NCBI RefSeq assembly: GCF_014653435.1
Contig: NZ_BNAO01000004.1
Location: 173,802 to 237,801, forward strand
From: Alishewanella longhuensis
GTDB taxonomy: Bacteria; Pseudomonadota; Gammaproteobacteria; Enterobacterales; Alteromonadaceae
Reading direction: 5' to 3'
DNA length: 64,000 nucleotides
A program made the position numbers and the translations under genes. Shown piece after piece: positions 1 through 10,005 of the stretch (the first letter of the stretch is position 1; each line of letters begins with the position of its first letter). The notes under the pieces are model-generated. The model searched no databases, was not told the origin of the DNA, and saw only the letters and a program-made list of their open reading frames with translations.

Positions 1-339
1 ATGGAAATCAAAGGTCAGGCGTTATATGCCCAAATGCAGGCGATGGCAGGTCAGGCCCGGGCTTTGCCTATCGAAGCTGATGCCAATATGGCCGTTAAAG
101 CCGTTAATAACAGTCAGTCTGATTTTTCCACCTTATTTAAAAATGCGCTGGGGTCAGTTAATGATATGCAACAACACGCCAGTTCGCTGAGAAACGCCGT
201 TGAGCTGGGCGATCCTAAAGTATCACTCGCTCAAGCGATGATCGCTTCACAAAAATCCTCTTTAGCCTTCGAAGCCACAGTGCAGGTTCGCAATAAAGTG
301 GTTGAAGCTTACAAAGAAATTATGTCGATGCCGGTTTAA
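1..339 (+). CDS. fliE: Flagellar hook-basal body protein FliE
   Basis: FliE is the small adaptor that joins the MS ring to the proximal rod and is the first rod-type substrate of the flagellar export gate. The 112-residue product is of normal length for the family (about 104-115). The C-terminal half carries the conserved pattern ending in ATVQVRNKVVEAYKEIMSMPV, preceded by a SLAQAMIASQKSSLAFEA stretch typical of FliE. The window starts exactly on its ATG, so the ribosome binding site and promoter are outside. It leads a plus-strand run fliE-F-G-H-I-J, the order seen in Vibrio, Shewanella and Pseudomonas polar flagellar clusters. Family assignment is firm. Confidence 0.95.
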   Translation: MEIKGQALYAQMQAMAGQARALPIEADANMAVKAVNNSQSDFSTLFKNALGSVNDMQQHASSLRNAVELGDPKVSLAQAMIASQKSSLAFEATVQVRNKVVEAYKEIMSMPV

Positions 340-371
340 CTTAAAGCCGTAGCCTGAGCAGGAGAAGTAAA

Positions 372-2075
372 GTGGCAGAGAATCAATCTACAGAGTTGGC
401 TTTAACCAACACCGATTTTAATAATGAAGCCCCAACAGAAAACAAGAGTGGGCTCTTAAATGCGTTTGGCGGTGGTGGTGATTTAATCCGGCAAATTACA
501 CTGGTCGTGGCGCTGACGATTTGTTTGGCAATAGCCATCCTGATTATTCTGTGGGCTAGGGCACCGGAAATGCGGCCACTCGGCACTTACAATACCCAAG
601 AGTTAATTCAAACACTGGATCATTTAGACTTACAAAAAATTAAGTATAAATTAGAAGGGAACGTTATTCTTGTGCCTGAAAATACCTTGCAAGATGTGCG
701 TTTAAGTTTATCTCGCGCCGGGTTAAATCAGGAGCCTTCATTAGGTACCGAATTTTTACTGCAAGATAGCGGTTTTGGTGTTAGTCAACGTTTAGAGATG
801 GAGCGCTTAAAGCATAGCCGCGAACAACAATTAGCTCGAACTATAGAAGAACTGCAAAGCATTGCCAGAGCCAGGGTATTATTGGCCATTCCGAAAGAAA
901 ACGTTTTTGCCCGGCAACAAGCGTTACCCTCTGCAACGGTATTAGTCACAGCGCGTGGCGGTAGAGTGATTCGGGATAGTGAGGTTGATGCTATTGTTGA
1001 TTTAGTTGCCTCTGCCGTGCAGGGGCTAGAGCCAAGCCGGGTAACTGTTACCGATCAAAGCGGGCGCCTGTTAAACAGTGGCTCACAAGACGGTTCTGCA
1101 GCGCGTAATCGTCGCGAGTTAGAGATCCAGCGCAGTAGGGAGGATGAATATCGTCAAAAGGTTGACTCGATTTTAATGCCGGTATTAGGGATGGGGAATT
1201 ACACGGCACAAGTAGACTTAATGATGGACTTTACTGCTGTTGAGCAAACACAAAAAAGGTTTAATCCTGATTTGCCAGCTATTCGTAGTGAAATGGTTAT
1301 TGAAGAAAGCAGTGTCGGCGGCAGCAGTGGTGGTGTTCCTGGGGCATTATCAAACCAACCGCCAATGCCTTCATCGATTCCTGAGCAAGCGACTGGCGCG
1401 AGTGCTCAAGCTGTTGTGCCAGGTCGGAACCATCGGGAAGCGACCCGTAATTTTGAGTTAGACACGACGATCAGCCATACTAGTCAACAAAGTGGCGTGA
1501 TTCGCCGTTTGAGCGTATCAGTGGCAGTTGATTACCGTCCTGGTAACATAGGTGAAGATGGTATAGCGGTACCAACACCCCGAGCGCAGGCAGAACTAGA
1601 GAATATTCGCCGTTTATTACAAGGTGGCGTAGGCTTCGATGCCCAGCGTGGTGATACTATTGAAGTTATTTCGGTGCCCTTTGTTCGCGAACAGCTTGAA
1701 ATGGAAATTGCGATACCTTTTTATCAGCAAGATTGGTTTTTACAAGTTGTTAAGTTGGTGATGGGCGGTTTAGTTATCATTGTGTTGCTTTGGGGTATAG
1801 TGCGGCCTATGCTGAAAAAGCTGATGAACCCAGCTGAAACCGTTGATGCTTACAATGAGCACGCTTTAACCCAAGGCTTAGATTTAGGTGATGACGACGA
1901 TTTAGGGATGAGTCAATTTGACGAAAAATCAGTTGGTTTCTCAGCAGATGGTACCCTAATGTTACCAGACTTACATGGTGACGAAGATTTGTTAAGAGCG
2001 GTGCGTGCCTTGGTGGCGAACGAGCCGGAACTATCCTCCTTAGTAGTGAAAAATTGGTTGGCTGAAGATGAGTGA
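372..2075 (+). CDS. fliF: Flagellar MS-ring protein FliF
   Basis: FliF builds the MS ring in the inner membrane, the base on which rod, C ring and export gate assemble. The 567-residue protein has an N-terminal membrane helix at about residues 41-61, a periplasmic YscJ/FliF ring-building domain, a Gly/Ser/Pro-rich variable stretch around 310-340, a second membrane helix at about 458-477, and an acidic C-terminal tail (about 535-567) that in the family binds FliG. Translation starts at GTG 372, preceded by a GGAG motif at 360-363. It overlaps fliG by 8 bases, which suggests translational coupling of the two ring components. Confidence 0.97.
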   Translation: MAENQSTELALTNTDFNNEAPTENKSGLLNAFGGGGDLIRQITLVVALTICLAIAILIILWARAPEMRPLGTYNTQELIQTLDHLDLQKIKYKLEGNVILVPENTLQDVRLSLSRAGLNQEPSLGTEFLLQDSGFGVSQRLEMERLKHSREQQLARTIEELQSIARARVLLAIPKENVFARQQALPSATVLVTARGGRVIRDSEVDAIVDLVASAVQGLEPSRVTVTDQSGRLLNSGSQDGSAARNRRELEIQRSREDEYRQKVDSILMPVLGMGNYTAQVDLMMDFTAVEQTQKRFNPDLPAIRSEMVIEESSVGGSSGGVPGALSNQPPMPSSIPEQATGASAQAVVPGRNHREATRNFELDTTISHTSQQSGVIRRLSVSVAVDYRPGNIGEDGIAVPTPRAQAELENIRRLLQGGVGFDAQRGDTIEVISVPFVREQLEMEIAIPFYQQDWFLQVVKLVMGGLVIIVLLWGIVRPMLKKLMNPAETVDAYNEHALTQGLDLGDDDDLGMSQFDEKSVGFSADGTLMLPDLHGDEDLLRAVRALVANEPELSSLVVKNWLAEDE

Positions 2076-3099
2076 GAACAAAGAGGTTAAAACCTTCGAT
2101 ATCAGCAAGCTTGATGGTGTAGAAAAAGCGGCCATTTTGCTACTAAGCTTATCAGAAGAAGACGCGGCCCAGATTTTAAAGCACTTAGAGCCAAAGCAAG
2201 TGCAGCGGGTTGGTATGGCGATGGCGCAAACAACGGATTTGAACCAGGCTAAGATCGCGGCGGTGCATCGTCGTTTTATTGAGCAAATACAGAATTTCAG
2301 CACCATCGGTTTCCAAAGTGAAGAATTTATCAAGCGCGCTTTAACGGCGGCTTTGGGCGAAGAGAAAGCCGCTAATCTGATAGATCAAATTGTGCTTGGC
2401 GGGGGAGCCCGAGGCTTAGACTCATTGAAGTGGATGGATTCGAAACAAGTTGCCAATATTATTCGCAACGAGCACCCGCAAATCCAAACAATTGTATTGT
2501 CTTATTTGGAACCGGAGCAATCAGCAGAAATCTTGTCACAATTCTCTGAGAAAGTCCGCTTAGACTTAACAATGCGAATTGCCAATTTAGAAGAAGTGCA
2601 ACCTGCAGCCTTACAAGAATTAAATGAGATCATGGAGAAACAATTTGCAGGTCAAGCCGGTGCGCAAACCGCGAAAATGGGTGGCTTAAAAGCGGCTGCG
2701 GATATCTTAAACTATCTGGATACCAACCTTGAAGGTCAGTTGATGGATTCTATCCGCGAACACGATGAAGAAATGGCTCAACAAATTCAGGATCTGATGT
2801 TTGTATTTGAAAATCTGATTGATGTAGACGATCGTGGTATTCAGACTGTTCTGCGTGAAGTACAACAAGACATCTTAATGAAAGCTCTGAAAGGCACTGA
2901 TGAAAACTTAAAAGAAAAAATTCTTAAAAATATGTCTAAACGAGCCGCCGAATTGTTGCAAGATGATTTAGAAGCCATGGGACCAGTGCGGATCAGTGAA
3001 GTGGAAGCTGCACAAAAGGAAATTTTGTCTATTGCCAGACGGCTTTCTGATGCAGGTGAAATTATGCTGGGTGGCGGTGGTGGTGAAGAGTTTGTTTAA
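2068..3099 (+). CDS. fliG: Flagellar motor switch protein FliG
   Basis: FliG is the torque-receiving protein of the C ring; it sits on FliF and contacts the stator. The 343-residue product has the three FliG domains: N-terminal FliF-binding region, a middle domain with the EHPQ motif at residues 135-138 that contacts FliM, and a C-terminal domain with the MFVF hinge near residue 248 and the charged torque helix (DDRGIQTVLREV). Length is close to that of other FliG proteins (about 330-340). The ATG lies inside the end of fliF. Confidence 0.97.
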   Translation: MSENKEVKTFDISKLDGVEKAAILLLSLSEEDAAQILKHLEPKQVQRVGMAMAQTTDLNQAKIAAVHRRFIEQIQNFSTIGFQSEEFIKRALTAALGEEKAANLIDQIVLGGGARGLDSLKWMDSKQVANIIRNEHPQIQTIVLSYLEPEQSAEILSQFSEKVRLDLTMRIANLEEVQPAALQELNEIMEKQFAGQAGAQTAKMGGLKAAADILNYLDTNLEGQLMDSIREHDEEMAQQIQDLMFVFENLIDVDDRGIQTVLREVQQDILMKALKGTDENLKEKILKNMSKRAAELLQDDLEAMGPVRISEVEAAQKEILSIARRLSDAGEIMLGGGGGEEFV

Positions 3100-3113
3100 T
3101 AGTCAGGTGAAAA

Positions 3114-3920
3114 ATGAGCACTGATGCATTTCGCTACAAGAAACCGTTTTCACCTGATGCAGAGGTTACTGAAGCGATAGAGGCCTGGCAAACACTGGAT
3201 TTATCAGCTGATACAGAACTTCAGGCCGGCCAAACTAATGCGCTCAATTTACGCCGCCCGCCCCAGGTAACAGCAGCCAGTGCAGAGAGCCTGGCTGAGC
3301 CAGAGTTTAAACCTCTGACGGCCGATGATATGGAGCAGTTGCGCCAAGCTGCTTACGATGAAGGGTTCGCGGAAGGTAAAGAAGAGGGCTTTGGTAAAGG
3401 TTATCAAGAAGGTCGCGAGCAAGGTTTGCTAGATGGCACTGCGCAAGGTATGGCAGAGGGTAAGAAACAGGCATTTTCAGATGTACAACCTGAGATTGAA
3501 GCTAAGCTATCGCAAGTGAGTCAACTGCTTGAGCAACTGCAGCAACCGTTGGCCGGCCTGAATAAACAGGTAGAGCTAGCGCTTACCGAATTGGCGTTAG
3601 CGATGGCAAAAGCGGTGATCGGTGTGGAAGTGAAAACTAATCCCACTATCGTTTTACAGGCATTACATGAGGCAACAGCTGCATTACCTCTGAATACAGA
3701 GCACATGCTAATTAAGTTACATCCTGACGATCTGACAGTAATTCGTGAACATTATTCTGACTCGGAGCTACAACAGCGACATTGGCAATTACGAGCTGAA
3801 CCTTTAGTAGAGCGCGGTGGCTGTTTAGTCGAGTCAGAAAAATCCAGTGTTGACAGAAGTTTGACACAACGGCTGCAAAGCAGTCTGGAACACTTCCTGC
3901 ATCAATCGATAGCAGAATAA
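3114..3920 (+). CDS. fliH: Flagellar assembly protein FliH
   Basis: FliH is the negative regulator and C-ring tether of the export ATPase FliI. The 268-residue protein shows the diagnostic run of GxxxG-type repeats (about residues 84-116, for example EGFAEGKEEGFGKGYQEG), a long helical segment, and a conserved C-terminal domain containing ALAMAKAVIGVEV and a late LVERGGCLVES motif. The long N-terminal region is poorly conserved, as usual in FliH. It sits 14 bases after fliG and before fliI, the order expected for the ATPase subcomplex. Confidence 0.94.
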   Translation: MSTDAFRYKKPFSPDAEVTEAIEAWQTLDLSADTELQAGQTNALNLRRPPQVTAASAESLAEPEFKPLTADDMEQLRQAAYDEGFAEGKEEGFGKGYQEGREQGLLDGTAQGMAEGKKQAFSDVQPEIEAKLSQVSQLLEQLQQPLAGLNKQVELALTELALAMAKAVIGVEVKTNPTIVLQALHEATAALPLNTEHMLIKLHPDDLTVIREHYSDSELQQRHWQLRAEPLVERGGCLVESEKSSVDRSLTQRLQSSLEHFLHQSIAE

Positions 3921-3962
3921 CCTCTCTCGGGCTACGTGAGTAGCCAACATAGGTAATGTATA

Positions 3963-5306
3963 GTGGATAGCGCTGCCTTAATAAACTTTGTTCAACAGCA
4001 ACAGCAACATATTCATGCGAGTCGCCCCGCCGTTTCCGGCCGTTTGGTAAGAGTTGTCGGTTTGACGTTAGAAGCGACAGGCTGCAGCGCTGCTATTGGC
4101 CAGACCTGTTTTGTGGACAGTGCCCGTGGTCAAATTATGGCTGAGGTCGTAGGTTTTGCTCAAGATCGGGTGTTTTTAATGCCGCAAGATGATATTGATG
4201 GCGTGGTGCCTGGTGCGCGTGTTACGCCATTGTTGCAGAACAAAGGTGTTCCCCTCAGTATGGCGCTACTTGGCCGGGTTATCGATGGTATTGGCAAACC
4301 TTTAGATGGTAAGGGACCCGTTATCGCCACACAGTATGCTAGCGGTAAAGGCAGACCCATTAATCCGTTGCATCGTCGTGCCATTAAACAACCGCTTGAT
4401 GTCGGTGTCCGCTCTATTAACGCTATTCTTACAGTAGGCAAAGGTCAGCGAATGGGGCTTTTCGCGGGTTCTGGTGTTGGTAAAAGCGTGTTACTAGGGA
4501 TGATGACGCGCGGCACGGCGGCTGACGTTATTGTTGTGGGGCTAGTCGGTGAGCGTGGTCGTGAAGTTAAAGAATTTATTGATGAAATTCTGGGAGAAGA
4601 GGGTAAAGCGCGTTCCGTTGTGATTGCGGCCCCCGCGGATGTTTCTCCGCTAATGCGTTTAAAAGGTTGTGAAACTGCGGTGCAAGTAGCTGAGTATTTT
4701 CGGGATCAGGGCATGGATGTCTTGTTATTGATCGATTCAATTACCCGCTATGCGCAGGCGCAGCGTGAAATAGCTTTAGCGGTAGGTGAACCGCCTGCTA
4801 CTAAAGGTTATCCACCTTCTGTGTTTGCTAAATTACCTGCTCTGGTGGAACGGGCAGGAAATGGTAGTGGTGCTCAGGGCTCAATTACCGCTTTTTACAC
4901 CGTTTTATCTGAAGGTGATGATTTACAGGATCCGATTGCCGATGCATCGCGAGCCATTTTGGATGGTCACATAGTGTTATCACGTGATCTGGCCGATGCC
5001 GGCCACTTTCCCGCAGTAGATATAGAAAAATCGATTAGTCGTGTTATGCCAGCGGTTACCAGTGAAGCACATCAATTAATGGCTCGCAGTATTAAACAGC
5101 TTTATGCCAGTTATCAGCAAAGTAAAGATTTAATTGCTATAGGCGCATATGTACGAGGCAGCGATCCGCAGCTTGATTTGGCGATTGGTATGCTGCCACG
5201 GATAAATCAATTTTTACAACAAGGCATGAAAGAAATTGTGCCTTATGATGAATGCCTAACGTTGCTAAGTCAGTTAGCCCCTCAACCTAAGCGAGCCAAT
5301 GCATGA
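3963..5306 (+). CDS. fliI: Flagellum-specific ATP synthase FliI
   Basis: FliI is the hexameric ATPase that prepares export substrates at the flagellar type III gate. The 447-residue protein is related to F1 beta subunits: Walker A is AGSGVGKS at residues 168-175, Walker B is in [10 protein letters not shown], and the arginine-finger region follows. It starts at GTG 3963; the 42 bases after fliH hold no other gene. The stop overlaps the fliJ start by 4 bases (ATGA), so ATPase and its stalk partner FliJ are likely translated together. Confidence 0.97.
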   Translation: MDSAALINFVQQQQQHIHASRPAVSGRLVRVVGLTLEATGCSAAIGQTCFVDSARGQIMAEVVGFAQDRVFLMPQDDIDGVVPGARVTPLLQNKGVPLSMALLGRVIDGIGKPLDGKGPVIATQYASGKGRPINPLHRRAIKQPLDVGVRSINAILTVGKGQRMGLFAGSGVGKSVLLGMMTRGTAADVIVVGLVGERGREVKEFIDEILGEEGKARSVVIAAPADVSPLMRLKGCETAVQVAEYFRDQGMDVLLLIDSITRYAQAQREIALAVGEPPATKGYPPSVFAKLPALVERAGNGSGAQGSITAFYTVLSEGDDLQDPIADASRAILDGHIVLSRDLADAGHFPAVDIEKSISRVMPAVTSEAHQLMARSIKQLYASYQQSKDLIAIGAYVRGSDPQLDLAIGMLPRINQFLQQGMKEIVPYDECLTLLSQLAPQPKRANA

Positions 5307-5761
5307 TTACAGAGCGTTTAGCATTATTAATCAAAGTGCAAAAAGAACGGGAAGAGAGCTTGCAAGCACAATTTGTGCGAGCGCAGCAACTCTATCTACA
5401 GGCAGAGCAAAAATATCAGGGTTTAGCCAACTATCGTACCGAGTATATTCAGCAAAGCTTACAACAAGGTTCAGTTGGTTTAGGTGGACGGCAATTTAAT
5501 CAATACGTCAGTTTTATTAGCAAGTTAGATCAGGCTCTAACGCAACAAGGGCGAGTGGTGCAACAAAGCCGTAATGCTGCTGAGCAGCGACGGCAGAGTT
5601 GGTTAAAGATGCAAACTAAGCGCAAGGGGTTGGAGAAGTTGGTTGAGCAAGCGCAAGCTAAAACGCAGCTAATTGCCGACAGACAACAGCAAAAACTGGC
5701 GGATGAATATGCGTCGCAACGTTTTTACCAAAGGCAACAAATTGCTGAGCAAGGGGGATAG
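5303..5761 (+). CDS. fliJ: Flagellar export protein FliJ
   Basis: FliJ is the coiled-coil stalk of the flagellar export ATPase ring, comparable to the gamma subunit of F-type ATPase. The 152-residue product is almost wholly helical with a high Gln/Lys/Arg/Glu content and heptad-like spacing, and its length matches the family (about 147). Sequence conservation in FliJ is low, so the call rests on composition, length and its coupled position directly after fliI. Confidence 0.92.
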   Translation: MITERLALLIKVQKEREESLQAQFVRAQQLYLQAEQKYQGLANYRTEYIQQSLQQGSVGLGGRQFNQYVSFISKLDQALTQQGRVVQQSRNAAEQRRQSWLKMQTKRKGLEKLVEQAQAKTQLIADRQQQKLADEYASQRFYQRQQIAEQGG

Positions 5762-5800
5762 CATTGAGCTGTGGTTGCTAACATTACAACTGATTAAAAA

Positions 5801-5817
5801 GTGGCGCAGTTTTTGAA
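5801..5817 (+). promoter_or_regulatory. Weak sigma-54 type promoter candidate before fliK
   Basis: The string GTGGCGCAGTTTTTGAA lines up with the sigma-54 consensus (YTGGCACG-N4-TTGCW) with the -24 GG intact, but the -12 element is TTGA rather than TTGC. It lies 48 bases before the fliK ATG in the only sizeable gap (103 bases) between fliJ and fliK. Many polar flagellar systems drive mid-class operons with RpoN, so the place is right, but the mismatch at -12 makes this only a candidate. Confidence 0.3.
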
Positions 5818-5864
5818 TGCTAAATCGTAGATAAAGTACAAATTAGATGTAAGGCGGAGTAAAA

Positions 5865-8267
5865 ATGACGCAAGGCTTACAGTTTTCCCTATTGTTTAAT
5901 GGGCTAGATTCACACGCAACGGCTGATAGTGCTGTGGTTGTACCTGAGCGGCAAGCTATGGCTTACAGTGAGCAAGCTGTCGCTTTTAGCCAGGTATTAG
6001 AGGGTGAACAACAAAACAAAGCGCCGAACAAAGGGCAAACTGTTGCCGCATCTCAATCTTCGAAACATAGAGTGAGTAAAGAAGCCACTACTAATAATGC
6101 GCCTAATGTAAGCGCTGCTGAAGTACCTAAGACAGCCACGATACCTCGAGCCACAGGGGACTCCTCAGCCGAGCTTGCTGATGCTGCCGAAAGTTCGGCA
6201 GATCAATGGTTAGGATTAATTCGTCAAGCAAGTGACGCAAGTACGTTACTACGTCAAAAAGCCGAGCCCTCGACACTTTTACAAGCTGCAGGGTTTGTTA
6301 CTAATGCTGCACAACTTGATAGAGTTAACGCAGGTTTCGATAATACATACTCAGAAATTACCCCAATGTTAACAGTAGAGCCAAGGTTGCTTGACAGCCA
6401 TACATCAAGTGAGAAAGCTTTGCTTCTAGAATATGAAATACTTGTTTCGCCGAGAGAATCTATCCACGCTTTATTGTCCCCGCTTGATGTTGCTGATTCA
6501 GATGTGTTGCCCCCGCTTAAGTCTTCTGGTGTAGAAATACAATACAAGAATGAGTTGCTAGTTGAACCCAAAGAGGTTTCTACCTCTAAAATAAACCAGC
6601 AAGTTTTAGTGCCAGAGACGGAGTTAGTTTATATTAACAATCCTGAGAAAGTAATCAAAGGCATTGAAACTACAACAGTTATATCTAAAAGTACTTCAAC
6701 TAACCGAGCGAGTCCGCTTACTAATCAGCCTGTCATGGATATTAATCAATCCTTCTTGGGCTCATCTAAAGTAAATCAGACAACAGCCATTGCTTTCGAA
6801 AAGGCACCAAGTGGTATTGAAAACACTAGTAATCAGCTAGCATCCTATGAACAACAGGCTAAGCAATCGGCTTCGATGGGACAACCGGTAACGTTGTCAG
6901 AAAACTCCTCGGGTATTGCTCAGATGACTGAAGCAAAATCAGACATGCTACTGGAAAATAAAAATGCAGCTTTAGCAAATGATCCTAAAGTCAAAGCCGC
7001 CGAATCTGAACTGACCAATAGTTATCTTAAAAAGACGCAAGAGAGTTCTGAAACATTATCCAGTGTAAAGACGCTGACTGACATAAACAGTACAACAGCA
7101 TTAAAGTCGGGTATTGCCTCTGATAGTCATATGCAACGTAGTCCAGCTGCACCTGGTGACGTTGGCGAAAGAAAGAGCCCAACAAATTTGACCGACAATG
7201 CTATTGCTGCAGGTATTAAAATCTCGTTATCTAAGAGTAATGATCCAGAGTCCACTGGTTTACTGCAAGAAAGCGCGGCCAGTGGAGACGAACCGCCGTT
7301 AGATGCGTCTTTTATTGTAAATAATAACATCCAAAGTAAGTCACCTAAAGAGATGACTGCTGCAGCTCGGGCGACATCCAAATTGCAAGACGAAGCCGCA
7401 ATACTTCGTGGTGTAAGTATAGAGCAGCAAGCAGAGCAAAAAAATGTGAGAAATTCGGATGAACATCAAGCAGAGCTTGCAGCCCTCGGCGGCGCGACTC
7501 ACACCAACACTAATGCTAATAAGGCCGGCTCAAGCGCAGCGGAATATTCGGGAAGTGAAAGCAGCAAACAGAATATGATAAAAGCGACAGCTGATACCGC
7601 AGAGAAAGGATCACAGCCTGAACAGCAACATCAACAGCGCCAAGAGAACCGCCAGTATCATTTTAATCGGCTAGAAATAACGTTACAGCAAAGTAGTTCT
7701 CAAAATCCGACATTAACCCAGACTGCTACGCTTAATAACACGGCTGAAACCATTAATCCGTTGTACCGAGCTGAGCAATTTAGCAGCGTGTTAGAGCAGC
7801 TAAACCGGCCTCAAAGCCTTGCAACAGCGCCGAGCTTAGCGGCGCAGTTAAAGCAACTCAACTTACAACAACAAGACGCCGCGGGGCAATTGCGCGAGCG
7901 AGTGCAATTGATGGTTCGCCAAAATGTACAATTTGCTGAAATCCGGTTAGATCCTGCTGAACTTGGCCAGATGCAAATCAGGATCAACTTGCAGCAAGAG
8001 CAGGCGTCGGTGCAGTTTATCGTGCAGCAGCAGCATGCTAAAGAGTTGTTAGAGCAACAAATGCCTAGGCTAAGGGAATTGTTACAGCAACAGGGTATGC
8101 AATTGGGTGAGGGGCAGGTACAGCAACAAGCAAAAGATGATAGGCAATCGACGGGGCAGCAGTCAGGACAACAACAGCCTGGACAAGTAGCTGAACAAGA
8201 GGATTTGGGGCAAATGGCATCTATTCAGGTTAAACATAGCGATCGCTTGGTTGATTATTACGCTTAA
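5865..8267 (+). CDS. fliK: Flagellar hook-length control protein FliK
   Basis: FliK measures hook length and switches export specificity through the FlhB C-terminal domain. The 800-residue product is much longer than the enteric protein (about 405). Residues 1-640 are low-complexity Ser/Thr/Ala/Asn/Gln sequence with no recognisable domain. The conserved Flg_hook C-terminal domain follows at about 670-770, with VQFAEIRLDPAELGQMQIRI and a helix rich in Gln, ending in a Gln/Gly-rich tail. It begins a block fliK-fliR-flhB and has a GGCGGAG ribosome binding site. Confidence 0.93.
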   Translation: MTQGLQFSLLFNGLDSHATADSAVVVPERQAMAYSEQAVAFSQVLEGEQQNKAPNKGQTVAASQSSKHRVSKEATTNNAPNVSAAEVPKTATIPRATGDSSAELADAAESSADQWLGLIRQASDASTLLRQKAEPSTLLQAAGFVTNAAQLDRVNAGFDNTYSEITPMLTVEPRLLDSHTSSEKALLLEYEILVSPRESIHALLSPLDVADSDVLPPLKSSGVEIQYKNELLVEPKEVSTSKINQQVLVPETELVYINNPEKVIKGIETTTVISKSTSTNRASPLTNQPVMDINQSFLGSSKVNQTTAIAFEKAPSGIENTSNQLASYEQQAKQSASMGQPVTLSENSSGIAQMTEAKSDMLLENKNAALANDPKVKAAESELTNSYLKKTQESSETLSSVKTLTDINSTTALKSGIASDSHMQRSPAAPGDVGERKSPTNLTDNAIAAGIKISLSKSNDPESTGLLQESAASGDEPPLDASFIVNNNIQSKSPKEMTAAARATSKLQDEAAILRGVSIEQQAEQKNVRNSDEHQAELAALGGATHTNTNANKAGSSAAEYSGSESSKQNMIKATADTAEKGSQPEQQHQQRQENRQYHFNRLEITLQQSSSQNPTLTQTATLNNTAETINPLYRAEQFSSVLEQLNRPQSLATAPSLAAQLKQLNLQQQDAAGQLRERVQLMVRQNVQFAEIRLDPAELGQMQIRINLQQEQASVQFIVQQQHAKELLEQQMPRLRELLQQQGMQLGEGQVQQQAKDDRQSTGQQSGQQQPGQVAEQEDLGQMASIQVKHSDRLVDYYA

Positions 8268-8377
8268 TTGCGCAATCTGCATGGGGCATTCTGCTTTTCG
8301 TTTACAAACCCCCTGACGAGTGAGCATAATGGCATTACTTTAGTCAGTTTTTTGACAGCTTTGGGAGCCTTCGTTTC

Positions 8378-8899
8378 ATGGCAGATAATGATTTAGAAAT
8401 TGTAGATAAAGGTACAACGAAGAAGAAGCTTATACTGCTTATCGGTGTACTTGTCATAGCTATCACTGCTGCAGCTGGCTATTTCTTCTTTTTAGGTGGT
8501 GAGCAACAATCTGACAATTTAACTGTCCTTTCTGAATCGGGAGGTGATGTGGCTTCTTCTGCCACGGGCAGCGCACAAGGTACCGCCTTGTATGTACAAT
8601 TACCGAGGCCCTTTGTATTTAATGTTGCTGGTGCCTCACGTGACCGGCTAGTACAAATCAGAGTACAGTTGATGGTGCGTGGTGATGCAAACCAAGCTTT
8701 GGCATTACGACATATTCCATTAATCGAAGGTACGTTATTGGCAACCTTTAGTGCAGCTAACGCGGATGAGTTGATTTCTGCCACCGGTAAAGAAGAGTTA
8801 AAAAACCGGGCATTAATTGAATTACAAAGCGCTATGTTAGATGTGGTGGGTTCTGTGGTAGTGGCCGAAGTGCTATTTACCGGTTTTGTTATGCAATAA
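8378..8899 (+). CDS. fliL: Flagellar basal body-associated protein FliL
   Basis: FliL is an inner-membrane protein that surrounds and stabilises stator units. The 173-residue product has one N-terminal membrane helix (about residues 18-41, KLILLIGVLVIAITAAAGYF) and a periplasmic stomatin-like domain with the conserved YVQLPRPFVFNV start. Length and topology fit. A GGGAG motif 9 bases upstream supports this ATG. It is followed after 12 bases by fliM. Confidence 0.95.
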   Translation: MADNDLEIVDKGTTKKKLILLIGVLVIAITAAAGYFFFLGGEQQSDNLTVLSESGGDVASSATGSAQGTALYVQLPRPFVFNVAGASRDRLVQIRVQLMVRGDANQALALRHIPLIEGTLLATFSAANADELISATGKEELKNRALIELQSAMLDVVGSVVVAEVLFTGFVMQ

Positions 8900-8911
8900 G
8901 AGTGAGCAAAC

Positions 8912-10000
8912 GTGTCCGATTTACTATCGCAAGATGAAATTGATGCGCTGTTACATGGTGTCGATGAGGTTGAAGAAGAAGACATTGAATCGTCCGATGC
9001 TGGTCAAAATGGCAAAACGATGCAATTCGACTTTTCGTCACAAGATCGTATTGTACGCGGCCGGATGCCTACGCTGGAGATGGTTAATGAACGCTTTGCC
9101 CGCCATATGCGCATCAGTTTATTTAATATGATGCGGCGTACTGCCGAAGTATCGATTAATGGTGTGCAAATGATTAAGTTTGGCGAGTATGTGCATACTT
9201 TATTCGTCCCTACTAGCTTAAATATGGTGCGTTTTCGTCCCTTAAAAGGTACTGGTTTAATCACCATGGAAGCGCGTTTGGTCTTTATCCTGGTCGATAA
9301 CTTCTTTGGCGGCGATGGTCGCTATCATGCCAAAATTGAAGGCCGAGAGTTTACTCCAACCGAACGACGTATTATTCAAATGCTGCTTAAGCTAATTTTC
9401 GAAGATTATAAAGAAGCTTGGGCACCGGTAATGGACGTGTCCTTTGAATATTTGGATTCGGAAGTGAACCCGGCGATGGCTAATATTGTCAGTCCAACGG
9501 AAGTGGTGGTCATTAGTTCATTTCATATTGAACTCGATGGCGGAGGTGGTGATTTCCATGTTGCCTTACCGTATTCGATGCTAGAACCGATTCGTGAGCT
9601 ATTAGATGCCGGTGTGCAGAGCGATAAGGAAGATACTGACTTACGCTGGTCTAAGGCTTTGCGAGATGAAATTATGGATGTAAAGGTTGGCCTGAGTACC
9701 AAAATGCTCGATGTCGATTTAACCTTGCGTGACATTATGGAATTAAAAGCGGGTGACATTATTCCTATTGATATCCCCGAGCATATTACGGTAATGATAG
9801 AAGAATTACCGACCTTCCGGGCGAAAATGGGGCGTTCACGCGATAATGTGGCATTAAAAATTATTGAGAAAATTAAACGTCCTGAATCTGTAAAATCCGA
9901 AATGCAGGTTTTTACAAAAGGAGGCCGACGTTTAGACAATGATGCGGATATTTCTGAGTTAGAAGCCGATTTAAATTTTAATGATCGGGATAAAAGGTAA
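8912..10000 (+). CDS. fliM: Flagellar motor switch protein FliM
   Basis: FliM is the C-ring protein that receives phospho-CheY and sets rotation direction. The 362-residue product starts at GTG 8912 with the conserved CheY-binding N-terminal peptide (SDLLSQDEIDALLHGVDE), then the CheC-like middle domain containing the GGDG loop (NFFGGDGRYHAK) and a C-terminal SpoA domain (about 265-335) that pairs with FliN. All three parts are intact. Confidence 0.97.
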   Translation: MSDLLSQDEIDALLHGVDEVEEEDIESSDAGQNGKTMQFDFSSQDRIVRGRMPTLEMVNERFARHMRISLFNMMRRTAEVSINGVQMIKFGEYVHTLFVPTSLNMVRFRPLKGTGLITMEARLVFILVDNFFGGDGRYHAKIEGREFTPTERRIIQMLLKLIFEDYKEAWAPVMDVSFEYLDSEVNPAMANIVSPTEVVVISSFHIELDGGGGDFHVALPYSMLEPIRELLDAGVQSDKEDTDLRWSKALRDEIMDVKVGLSTKMLDVDLTLRDIMELKAGDIIPIDIPEHITVMIEELPTFRAKMGRSRDNVALKIIEKIKRPESVKSEMQVFTKGGRRLDNDADISELEADLNFNDRDKR

Positions 10001-10005
10001 ATCTC

